Virus record (IMG/VR): IMGVR_UViG_3300013010_000102
Span: 1 to 20,563 of that record
Length of the DNA: 20,563 nucleotides
Direction: 5' to 3' (one strand)
Source of the DNA: a virus
The translations under genes were made by a program, and so were the position numbers. The notes under the pieces are model-generated. The model was not told where the DNA came from, searched no databases, and saw only the letters and a program-made list of their open reading frames with translations. The stretch's first letter is position 1, and each line of letters starts with the position of its first letter. This document shows, piece after piece, positions 15,079-20,563 of the stretch.

Positions 15079-15229
15079 ACATATATTATTACTAAGCTGT
15101 ATTGCAGTGATTTACGTGTATTCATCTAACTTAGATTATCAGGATCATGTACGTGACAACCAACTGTATTGTGAAATGATTATGGACGGAGCGTATCCAA
15201 ATTGGAGGGAAATTGATTGCACTACTTGA
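15059..15229 (+). CDS. Small membrane-anchored phage protein
   Basis: A 56-residue frame overlaps the end of the nuclease gene by 20 bases and has GAGG nine bases before its ATG. After MLTMRFK it has one hydrophobic segment (HILLLSCIAVIYVYS, about 8-22), then a polar, Asp/Tyr-rich end with two cysteines (CEMIMDGAYPNWREIDC). It may be a single-pass inner-membrane protein or have an uncleaved signal. Similar tiny proteins are common in early phage regions. The function is unknown. Confidence 0.65.
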   Translation: MLTMRFKHILLLSCIAVIYVYSSNLDYQDHVRDNQLYCEMIMDGAYPNWREIDCTT

Positions 15230-15449
15230 TGGGGTTAATGGAATTAACCGGGAGCATTTTTATACACAACTACCATTCGCCATACGTGGCACTAAAGATT
15301 GGGATCGTCGTGAAAAGATGCGTAAAAAAATGGGGTGCTATTGTGTGTGCTTAGGTCCAATACCAGTACATTGCGCTGATGGCGAAAAATGGCAGCATAA
15401 GAATAAAATGGAAGTCAGGAATGACAGACTAATAAGGACGAAAAAATGA
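15213..15449 (+). CDS. Small Cys-rich hypothetical protein, TTG start
   Basis: The 78-residue reading starts at TTG 15213 with GGAGGG only three bases ahead, so the exact start is uncertain. It overlaps the previous gene by 17 bases and ends in an ATGA overlap with the next one, which supports the frame. The product is basic, with KDWDRREKMRKKMGCYCVC and a later HC pair that might bind metal. A competing short frame from the ATG at 15229 is less consistent with the junctions. No family is recognised. Confidence 0.5.
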   Translation: MIALLDGVNGINREHFYTQLPFAIRGTKDWDRREKMRKKMGCYCVCLGPIPVHCADGEKWQHKNKMEVRNDRLIRTKK

Positions 15450-15673
15450 AAGAAGTACCACAGGATTTAATGACACTAAAAAAGTTTAATGAAACTTACC
15501 CGGATTTACATGCGTCGCTGCCTTCGTTACGAAACGAAGCTAGACGACGCTATGAGAATGGATTGATGGAATCCAATGTCATCATGGAAAAACGATCTGG
15601 GAGCGATCCACAGGCACGATCTGCTTTATTGATTAGTCCCTCACGTTACTTTATGTGGTTGGGCTCTCACTAA
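15446..15673 (+). CDS. Small DNA-binding-like protein, candidate excisionase
   Basis: The 75-residue protein starts MKEVPQDLMTLKKFNETYPD and follows the pattern of small winged-helix proteins found next to phage integrases: an N-terminal MTLKKF-ETYP helix, PSLRNEARRRYENGLMESNVI, and a closing LISPSRYFMWL strand/helix. That order (helix, L-R--Y-NGL--S-VI, then a basic wing ending F--WL) is common in excisionase-type proteins. It runs towards the integrase gene and its 3' end overlaps that gene by 23 bases. A directionality factor for excision is my inference; it could also be a general regulator. Confidence 0.55.
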   Translation: MKEVPQDLMTLKKFNETYPDLHASLPSLRNEARRRYENGLMESNVIMEKRSGSDPQARSALLISPSRYFMWLGSH

Positions 15674-16784
15674 ACATTTTTTTAGATAAGCTCTTAGCTC
15701 GTTTTTGTTGTGGCTTCATATACCGATCAAGCATATTGGTATTTTTCCAACCACCAAAAGATTTGACTTCATCAACATTAGCACCCTTCTCAAATATGTA
15801 GGTAGCCCAAGCATGACGAAAATGATGCAATACAATCTTTTCGTTGAACACTGGGTCAGGTTTATCTAATTGAGCTTTTTTCTTAATAATCTCAAACTTA
15901 CCAGTAAAACTGTTTGCCCATTCTTTTGATCGAGGTGCTGGAGGAAACACTCTATCACCAAAAAACAATGCCTTCTGAGTTTGCAATTTTAATGCTATTT
16001 GTTTGGATACATAAATATATCGGTCCTCATGGTTCTTAGTATCTTTTAAGAATATTTCAGCACCATCCTCGTTGAAATGAATTCTATCCCAGGTAAGCAT
16101 GGCAATCTCATTTCTTCTGGCACCTGTCTGCCATAAAATTTCTAAGTACAACGGCGTAAACTGCCAGACCCAACCTTTAGTTTCTAAATGTTCTTTATCT
16201 TTTGCTATTTGATGCGCAGCTTGGAGCAGAGCATCAAATTCATTGTGCGTAATTAATCGCCTACGTTGATTGATTGAACGACTACGATTCATGTCATCAA
16301 TAGGATTTATCAGACACCATTTTTGCTGTAATGCAATTTTAAACAGTACATCTAAAAACGTCTCATAATCGTATTTTGTTTTTGAGCTCCAATTACGTTC
16401 TTGCTCTATCTCATATAAACGATTAGTAACATCATCAGTGGTAAATGTTTTGATCGGAATACCACCCCAATGGTAATCTAATAAAATACGATATCCAGCT
16501 ACATAACGATTAAATTGATACTGTGATTTATCCCCATTGATATTTAATGATTGTGGATTTTTTATAATCCAATTTACGGCCTGATTAAACGTTACATTGT
16601 TTTGTAACTTTTCTGGTATTGGCTCATTAGCTCTTATCTTAATTTTTAATTCTTCAATATATTTTTTTGCTTCACGTGAAGTTTTGAAATATTTATGTAT
16701 TTTCAAACCAATTTTTTTCTTGTTGCACCTTACTAAATAATAAGTTTGTTTTCTTATCACAACTTTTTTCGGTTTTATATTCAT
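15651..16784 (-). CDS. int: Tyrosine integrase
   Basis: This enzyme integrates the phage at its attachment site. The 377 residues show an N-terminal arm-binding part (1-60, basic, IRKQTYYLVRCNKKKIGLKIHK split by strands), a SAM-like core-binding domain (about 62-170) and the catalytic domain. Its active site is complete: R223 in TGARRNE, a Lys in the hairpin KDTKNHEDR (about K250), H320 and R323 in LHHFRHAW, W346 in GGW in place of the usual LGH histidine, and nucleophile Y355 in DRYMKP. It points away from the tRNA fragment, 156 bases off, as usual for integrases beside their att site. It overlaps the candidate excisionase at the 3' end. Confidence 0.95.
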   Translation of the reverse strand: MNIKPKKVVIRKQTYYLVRCNKKKIGLKIHKYFKTSREAKKYIEELKIKIRANEPIPEKLQNNVTFNQAVNWIIKNPQSLNINGDKSQYQFNRYVAGYRILLDYHWGGIPIKTFTTDDVTNRLYEIEQERNWSSKTKYDYETFLDVLFKIALQQKWCLINPIDDMNRSRSINQRRRLITHNEFDALLQAAHQIAKDKEHLETKGWVWQFTPLYLEILWQTGARRNEIAMLTWDRIHFNEDGAEIFLKDTKNHEDRYIYVSKQIALKLQTQKALFFGDRVFPPAPRSKEWANSFTGKFEIIKKKAQLDKPDPVFNEKIVLHHFRHAWATYIFEKGANVDEVKSFGGWKNTNMLDRYMKPQQKRAKSLSKKMFSESPTT

Positions 16785-16800
16785 AATTGCCCCATAAAAA

Positions 16801-16834
16801 TAATATTATTATCATAAATATAAACTAAACATCA
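16801..16834 (-). promoter_or_regulatory. Probable int promoter
   Basis: On the minus strand TTGATG (16829-16834) and GATAAT (16807-16812) are 16 bases apart, just before the integrase ATG (16784), with GGGG as ribosome site. The tandem integrase-type repeats at 16841-16863 lie directly upstream, so integrase binding could influence its own expression. Confidence 0.5.
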
Positions 16835-16840
16835 AAAAAA

Positions 16841-16863
16841 GTGTATAATTTTTGTATAACTTT
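16841..16863. repeat. Tandem arm-type integrase sites, int side
   Basis: GTGTATAATTTT (16841-16852) and TTTGTATAACTTT (16851-16863) are two copies of one motif, with their GTATAA cores 11 bases apart. The same motif occurs twice on the other side of the tRNA fragment, also 11 bases apart. This is what paired arm-type sites of a lambda-like integrase look like. Confidence 0.65.
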
Positions 16864-16939
16864 ACAAAAAAACCCCTTCCCTAATCTTCCTAAGAAAATC
16901 AACAAAGAGGTTTAATATAATTAAATCAATGACTTATCA

Positions 16940-16999
16940 TGGTGCCCGGAGCCGGAATCGAACCGGCACGTCCTTTCGGACAACGGATTTTAAGTCCGT
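16940..16999 (-). other. 3' fragment of tRNA-Leu(UAA): attP core
   Basis: Read on the minus strand, 60 bases match the end of a tRNA-Leu: anticodon stem ACGGA, loop CTTAAAA with anticodon TAA (16990-16992), stem TCCGT, a variable arm GTCCGAAAGGAC, a T-arm GCCGG-TTCGATT-CCGGC, and acceptor TCCGGGCA with CCA. The D-arm and the 5' acceptor strand (expected GCCCGGA) are absent; the next bases are unrelated AT-rich DNA. The gene is therefore not a working tRNA. Phages that integrate into tRNA genes carry this 3' part so that the host gene is restored. The integrase is on the 3' side of the fragment. Confidence 0.85.
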
Positions 17000-17119
17000 G
17001 TCTTTTAAGAGCATAGCGTAATCATATTACTCATATTAGCTTATCTAGGGGCTTATAGAGTATCTTGATTATTATAGAATAATATAAATATGAGCAATTG
17101 TTATAAAAAAAAGGAAAAA
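17000..17119. other. AT-rich DNA between attP core and right arm sites
   Basis: I see no gene in this stretch. It contains an AT-only inverted repeat TATTAT/ATAATA near 17070-17090 and a run of A's at 17104-17112. That run reads as T's after the FecR-domain gene and might help to end its leftward transcript. It probably belongs to the attP arm. Confidence 0.35.
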
Positions 17120-17143
17120 TTTGTATAACTTTTGTATAACTTT
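17120..17143. repeat. Tandem arm-type integrase sites, far side
   Basis: TTTGTATAACTTT occurs at 17120-17132 and again at 17131-17143 in the same orientation as the pair on the int side, with cores 11 bases apart. The second copy reaches into the stop codon of the FecR-domain gene, so the attP arm and the operon end are fitted together. Confidence 0.7.
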
Positions 17144-18270
17144 TAGCTGCCTTGTCTAATATTAATAGTAGATGATGATCCACCATTAACTGCAATTCGA
17201 TTTACCTTCCCCTCTTGCTCCATAATAACAGTTGTAGAATCACCACGAGATAAACTTATTTGTATTGAATCTTGAACGTTACGAATAAACTTTATCTCAT
17301 TATCGTTAACAAAGGTATTGATCTGGGTATCAGCATCAAATCCGATAGCAGTACCTTTTATGCCATCTGCTGCTAATGATTGATTTGCTTTATTAAGCTC
17401 ATCCACCTCTTGAATGACATCTAAGAGATCCTCTAGAAAGTTCACTTGCAAGGCATCAATATCTAACTCGGTATACTCCAGATTATCTTCTTGCAATTCG
17501 TCTTTTTCTAATTCATCAAACTCTAAAAAATCTACATCTAATAAATTAACTGCATTAGTGTTCGTGCTATCGTCTATAGTCTCAACTTCATCAGGTGGAT
17601 TTACTATGAGCATGTTATCAATCATGCTCAGAGTAAGGTCTAATATTACCGATGGTGTTGGGGCCGTTTCAAAATTATAAACTGTAGTAGCCTCATACGG
17701 TTGATTGAGCACTACTTGGCCTAACGCAGTGGTTACGACAATCTCACCAGAGCTATTCCCAAACTCATCTGGTAACAGTATCACCAGGGCTTCACCTGTC
17801 TCTGCAACCGTAATGGTGAAATCTGTCCCCCGAATACCAATGGTGGCAGAGTTTGTTCTAATCTTAATATTTTCTTTTTTAATACGTTTTGTTTTACTGG
17901 TAATAAATCTGCCTGTGCCTTTCACAAAATTCAAGGCAAGGCTAGATTTATCCGGGTCAGGATCGTATACAAAATTATCAATCGTAACGTTAGAGTGCTC
18001 TGTAAGGCGTATAACGCTCTCATCAGCGAACGTAACGCCCATACGACCATTGGCTGTCTCTAAGACATCCATGCTCTGTAATGCGAAATTAAGCGTACTG
18101 TCATACGCCTTATCTCTAACTACTCGACTGACTCCTTTTAACTCTGTAATACTGCCTATATCAGCAGCCAATACTGGTCCCAGAATTAGCTTGCTGCACA
18201 CATACAGTGCCATTATTGCCGTTAGAAGTAATCTTGAGCCAATCGTTATCAGTGGTATTAGCCTGGTCAA
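17143..18270 (-). CDS. Exported FecR-domain protein with acidic pentad repeats and curlin-like C-terminus
   Basis: After an N-terminal hydrophobic segment ending GPVLA-ADIG (cleavage near 36) comes a FecR-type domain (about 60-160: GVTFADESVIRLTEHSNVTI and LNFVKGTGRFIT, then IRTNSATIGIRGTDFTI). From 242 to 281 there are eight pentads of the form [D/N]-x-L-[D/E/Q]-x with Leu at 244, 249, 254 and so on to 279. The last 50 residues resemble curlin repeats (QEGKVNRIAVNGG). The start is uncertain: TTG at 18270 has AGGA ahead, and the ATG at 18213 gives a shorter signal; both overlap the curlin-like gene. It is the last gene of the curli-like operon. There is no transmembrane anchor or sigma factor beside it, so a structural or export-linked role is more likely than FecR-type signalling. 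Confidence 0.8.
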   Translation of the reverse strand: MTRLIPLITIGSRLLLTAIMALYVCSKLILGPVLAADIGSITELKGVSRVVRDKAYDSTLNFALQSMDVLETANGRMGVTFADESVIRLTEHSNVTIDNFVYDPDPDKSSLALNFVKGTGRFITSKTKRIKKENIKIRTNSATIGIRGTDFTITVAETGEALVILLPDEFGNSSGEIVVTTALGQVVLNQPYEATTVYNFETAPTPSVILDLTLSMIDNMLIVNPPDEVETIDDSTNTNAVNLLDVDFLEFDELEKDELQEDNLEYTELDIDALQVNFLEDLLDVIQEVDELNKANQSLAADGIKGTAIGFDADTQINTFVNDNEIKFIRNVQDSIQISLSRGDSTTVIMEQEGKVNRIAVNGGSSSTINIRQGS

Positions 18271-18868
18271 TTGTAAACGTCCTTGAGTTTCCAGTGTGAT
18301 CTAAATAAAAGTAACCGCCAGCAAAACCATCCATATCCGTCGTGACCTGATTTTGATCGCCATCTAAATCTACATAATGTGTTGCTGCATCTACATCGAT
18401 GTCTGCATGAATTTGATTGCTATCACCTTGCACAATCCAATCTAAATCTGTGCCACTCGCTAAGGCGGATGTGGCCAGATCAAGAGTGAAGGTGTTACTA
18501 CCCCCGGTAACGGCGACGTTAACGTTGGAGTTATCGGCACCAAAGGCGTTGGTTGGATCCATTTTTGATGTAAAGGTATTACTATCGCCATCAAAATTAA
18601 AAAATCCCGTATATGAATCTGCATACATATCACCTAAGAATTTATTTGTATTACCGATCTGATTAACATCTAATGTCATGGACGTTCCATCCAAGTCCAA
18701 AGCTGTCATACTGCCAGCGGCAGCAGTCAAACCGCCAATAATATTTCCTGAGCCCAATTGCTCAAAATCCATGTTAGCTGTCACACCGACTTGATCTACA
18801 AAGATTTCATTATCTGCTGCAAACGCCAGTGGTGTTATTAATAAAGCCATTACACTTAATCTATTCAT
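18161..18868 (-). CDS. Curlin-like repeat protein (CsgA/CsgB-type fibre subunit)
   Basis: The 235 residues have a signal peptide (MNRLSVMALLITPLAFA) and then about eight degenerate repeats of 22-27 residues, each with a G-x-x-N-type turn: QVGVTAN (26), QLGSGN (37), QIGNTN (70), DGDSN (93), GGSN (122), QGDSN (147), DGDQN (169), TGNS (192), NGNN (216). Strands alternate around each turn, as in curlins, which stack as a beta-solenoid and form surface amyloid. It ends with two cysteines (C223, C235). The repeats are more Asp-rich than in E. coli CsgA and lack its strict S-Q-G-N-Q register. Its ATG overlaps the csgG stop, so it is likely the cargo of that pore. A fibre subunit is a good inference; amyloid formation is not shown. 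Confidence 0.8.
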   Translation of the reverse strand: MNRLSVMALLITPLAFAADNEIFVDQVGVTANMDFEQLGSGNIIGGLTAAAGSMTALDLDGTSMTLDVNQIGNTNKFLGDMYADSYTGFFNFDGDSNTFTSKMDPTNAFGADNSNVNVAVTGGSNTFTLDLATSALASGTDLDWIVQGDSNQIHADIDVDAATHYVDLDGDQNQVTTDMDGFAGGYFYLDHTGNSRTFTIDQANTTDNDWLKITSNGNNGTVCVQQANSGTSIGC

Positions 18869-19661
18869 AATCCCAATACCCCCGACTTTTTCCTATCATA
18901 ATCATTTCGTATACTCCGGCTTCAATAGCCTTTTGGAGTGCGATAGCTGTTGATTCATTCTCAGCAACACCGCCCTCTATTTCTATTAACTTTGCATTTT
19001 CATCGAGAAACCGAAAAACATCTTGACTTAGGGCCACCGATAAAATCTTCTTCTTAGTCAGGACTTCTATTAAGACTTCGCCGGTTGAGACCGACACCAG
19101 TCTTAATGAGACACTGACTGAATCTTCACGCCACTCTTTAGAGCCACCAATACCGAGATACCTGGCACCTACTCCACCGCTCTTTTCATTCGCATTATAG
19201 CTCACGACAGCGCCTTGCATGAGTAATCCTGCTAGTAACAATGGTTTTAGGGCACTGTCCTCTTCAAAATTCTCACGAGTATTGCGGATAAGCTGCCGTT
19301 CTTTAGTCAGCGAGTCTAAACCGACCCGCTCGACTACTCTAAAGAATGCACCGTTACTGGTGTGTTTTAATGCCCTTATCAAGTACGCCTCTGGCGCTTG
19401 GGTAATGGCACTAGCGAATAATGCAAATTTACCGTTAGATGCTCGTGCCCCGGTTAAGTCTTGCAGACTATTGGGATATACGGCTACCACCGGCTGTCTA
19501 ACTGCTGGTGGAATGTTTCTTAATGCATCGGATTGTAGAGCTTGTACCGATGCACTTTGGATGACGATATGCGGTATGCCGCCATCCTGTAACTCATTAT
19601 AATTGACAGCACAACTAGAAAGTAAAATCACCAATAGGGACTGTAATAGTCGTCGTATCAT
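18861..19661 (-). CDS. csgG: CsgG, curli secretion channel lipoprotein
   Basis: CsgG is an outer-membrane lipoprotein that forms a nonameric pore for curli subunits. The 266 residues start with a lipoprotein signal (LLSSC, lipid-bearing C17). The family's signature follows: a long block close to E. coli CsgG with ALKHTSNGAFFRVVERVGL (98-115), ERQLIRNTREN, GAVVSYNANEKSGGVGARYL (150-169) with GIG after it, LRLVSVSTGEVL, DVFRFLD and a terminal RGYWDYE (RGLWDLQ in E. coli). By hand alignment the constriction Phe56 is kept (F82), but Tyr51 and Asn55 seem to be replaced. It overlaps csgF by 47 bases. Length and all landmarks indicate a working channel. Its presence beside a phage attP is unusual. 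Confidence 0.93.
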   Translation of the reverse strand: MIRRLLQSLLVILLSSCAVNYNELQDGGIPHIVIQSASVQALQSDALRNIPPAVRQPVVAVYPNSLQDLTGARASNGKFALFASAITQAPEAYLIRALKHTSNGAFFRVVERVGLDSLTKERQLIRNTRENFEEDSALKPLLLAGLLMQGAVVSYNANEKSGGVGARYLGIGGSKEWREDSVSVSLRLVSVSTGEVLIEVLTKKKILSVALSQDVFRFLDENAKLIEIEGGVAENESTAIALQKAIEAGVYEMIMIGKSRGYWDYE

Positions 19662-20088
19662 TGCTGCTCTCTTCGGTTATCGTCAATGTAATAGTTTCTT
19701 CGCCTACCTCGTATTCAATTAAATTACCCTCCAGGGTAAGTTGACCTGACTTACTAGGATTTTCACCAAATAACTGCTCGACCATCTGGCGAGATAGTTG
19801 AGCATAAACTCGTGACTCAAAATTACGAATAAAACGAGATAACGTTGAATTTGTTTTCTCTCTTTCGATATCATCAAGAACGGTTTGCTCGTTTTCAATA
19901 ATCTCATTACGCCGATTAGTTTCTTGGTTCTCAATGGTCAGGTAATGTGACGAGGCATTGATGCCAGAAAAACTTGGGCTTTTAAAATTAAATAACAATT
20001 CATCGGCATTGCTGCTGTTTGCTAACAGCAGAAATGCGATTAATCTAATCGTGTCTCTGATCTTTCTTTTCTGCTTTTGTAATGTCAT
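19615..20088 (-). CDS. csgF: CsgF-like curli assembly factor
   Basis: CsgF binds the outer mouth of the CsgG pore and couples secretion to fibre nucleation. This protein has 157 residues (138 in E. coli) with a signal peptide (RLIAFLLLANSSNA, cleavage near 28). The mature N-terminus DELLFNFKSPSFSGINASS is the conserved pore-binding segment (compare TMTFQFRNPNFGG in E. coli). A helical middle (LSRFIRNFESRVYAQLSRQM) and a strand-rich end with LEGNLIEYEVG and TTTITVPIGDF also match the family's layout. The N-terminus before the signal is longer and basic. It overlaps both neighbours, so it is translated together with csgG. Confidence 0.85.
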   Translation of the reverse strand: MTLQKQKRKIRDTIRLIAFLLLANSSNADELLFNFKSPSFSGINASSHYLTIENQETNRRNEIIENEQTVLDDIEREKTNSTLSRFIRNFESRVYAQLSRQMVEQLFGENPSKSGQLTLEGNLIEYEVGEETITLTITEESSNDTTTITVPIGDFTF

Positions 20089-20395
20089 AGGTATCTATCA
20101 GTTCTGGTACTTTTAAAAGTGTTTTAAGCATGACATCGTTTCTTATTAACGATTGATCTATCTGGCGGCACCTATCTATTAAACTGACGATAATGCCGTA
20201 TTGACTGTCTAACTTGGATGATAAACGCTCTTCCATAGCATTCAGTGATGCGTCAACTTTTTCGTCAACGACATCAATCTTGGCTTCCATGCCATCAATA
20301 ATTCGGTTTATAAGTTTCCAGATAAAGAACCCAAGGCCCAGTGCGGAAGCTACTGGAAAGCCAACCTGGTTAATTAGGTTGATAATGTCATCCAT
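20045..20395 (-). CDS. Small single-span membrane protein, YvrJ/holin-like, first gene of the curli-like operon
   Basis: The 116 residues begin MDDIINLINQVGFPVASALG with one hydrophobic span (about 11-31), then a long charged, probably coiled-coil segment (GMEAKIDVVDEKVDASLNAM and onward). The opening NQVGFPVA resembles the YvrJ family and small BhlA/holin-like phage proteins, which have a single membrane helix followed by a charged tail. The AAGG before the ATG lies within the operator at 20400. As first gene of the operon it may help export or act in lysis. Neither is proven by sequence, and a general inner-membrane partner of the module is possible. Confidence 0.65.
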   Translation of the reverse strand: MDDIINLINQVGFPVASALGLGFFIWKLINRIIDGMEAKIDVVDEKVDASLNAMEERLSSKLDSQYGIIVSLIDRCRQIDQSLIRNDVMLKTLLKVPELIDTYDITKAEKKDQRHD

Positions 20396-20399
20396 TATT

Positions 20400-20434
20400 T
20401 TGTTACCTTATAGGTTACTTTGTGTTACAGTAAC
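20400..20434. promoter_or_regulatory. Operator pair in front of the curli-like operon and the divergent gene
   Basis: TTGTTACCTTATAGGTTAC (20400-20418) matches the palindrome of the phage switch region. A second element, GTTACAGTAAC (20424-20434), is a perfect short palindrome with the same half-site. On the minus strand TATAAG inside the first site may be the -10 of the operon. The divergent ATG at 20438 follows directly, so both directions could be controlled together. Confidence 0.65.
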
Positions 20435-20437
20435 GGT

Positions 20438-20563
20438 ATGGCTAATGTAACTAAAATTCCTGATATTATAATCGGGCGAAAAACAGCGCGATTAAATACT
20501 TATAATGCTCGTTATTGGTATTATACTAGTACCAATGCGAGAGACGTTGTTGATTGTCAGTAC
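20438..20563 (+). CDS. Start of a rightward gene of unknown function (cut by window edge)
   Basis: The frame is open from the ATG to the edge of the window (42 codons). It begins MANVTKIPDIIIGRKTARLN and continues with a Tyr-rich segment (YNARYWYYT). There is no clear ribosome site; the ATG is only four bases from the operator pair. Divergence from the curli-like operon supports a phage gene, but the fragment is too short to identify. Confidence 0.45.
   Translation, partial: MANVTKIPDIIIGRKTARLNTYNARYWYYTSTNARDVVDCQY

Noticed and set aside
16940-17030. A complete tRNA-Leu gene
   Set aside because: The D-arm and the 5' acceptor strand needed to pair with TCCGGGC are absent on the 5' side, so it is only a fragment.
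17705-18286. 193-codon plus-strand frame opposite the FecR-domain gene
   Set aside because: It is a shadow of the FecR and curlin-like genes, which have signal peptides, domains and repeats on the other strand.
1-20563. CRISPR array or insertion sequence
   Set aside because: I saw no set of regularly spaced direct repeats with spacers and no transposase with terminal inverted repeats; the only recombinases are the serine and tyrosine enzymes described.

Overview
The window looks like part of a temperate, tailed bacteriophage genome. It has an AT-rich, tightly packed layout with many 1-, 4- and 8-base stop/start overlaps. It carries a portal protein, both terminase subunits, a replication/recombination set, a Cro/CI-type switch, a tyrosine integrase and an attachment site. 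The host is probably a Gammaproteobacterium. This rests on the tRNA-Leu(UAA) fragment and on curli (type VIII secretion) homologues close to enterobacterial CsgF/CsgG; a marine host is only a guess.

Layout. (1) 1-5847, leftward: an acidic scaffold-like protein (cut by the window edge), portal, large terminase, a serine recombinase and a run of small unknown genes, led by a promoter at 5893-5920 with an operator inside its spacer. (2) 5848-6246: a gene-less stretch with a strong hairpin. (3) 6247-8810, leftward: two paralogous small proteins, the small terminase, a zinc-ribbon protein, a DUF3310 protein, an HNH-like protein and a PD-(D/E)XK nuclease. (4) 8966-10902, leftward: a Cro/YdaS-like regulator and a primase-polymerase/helicase. 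(5) 11134-12277, rightward: a CI-like HTH protein and an unknown protein, ending in a clear intrinsic terminator. (6) 12412-15673, rightward: a Sak4-like ATPase, a putative ssDNA-binding protein, a Cas4/RecB-like nuclease, small genes and a possible excisionase. (7) 15651-17144: integrase and attP. (8) 17143-20395, leftward: a compact five-gene operon of a small membrane protein, CsgF, CsgG, a curlin-repeat protein and a FecR-domain protein. (9) 20438-end: start of a rightward unknown gene.

The most notable feature is region 8. CsgG (outer-membrane lipoprotein secretion pore) and CsgF (surface cap of the pore) are recognisable by conserved motifs and lie beside a curlin-like repeat protein. 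Two independent observations place this curli-like module inside the phage rather than in flanking host DNA. First, the tRNA-Leu fragment at 16940-16999 is only the 3' part of the gene, with the integrase on its 3' side and no tRNA 5' half on the other side. That is what an unintegrated attP (or a junction between tandem copies) looks like, not a prophage/host boundary. Second, a palindrome close to TGTTACCTTAAAGGTAACA, found at the phage promoters (5894, 8865, 10955, 11091, 12340), also lies directly in front of the curli-like operon (20400). I infer that the phage repressor system controls a phage-borne fibre-secretion module. Its use (lysogenic conversion, biofilm, exclusion of other phages, or a role at lysis) is unknown.
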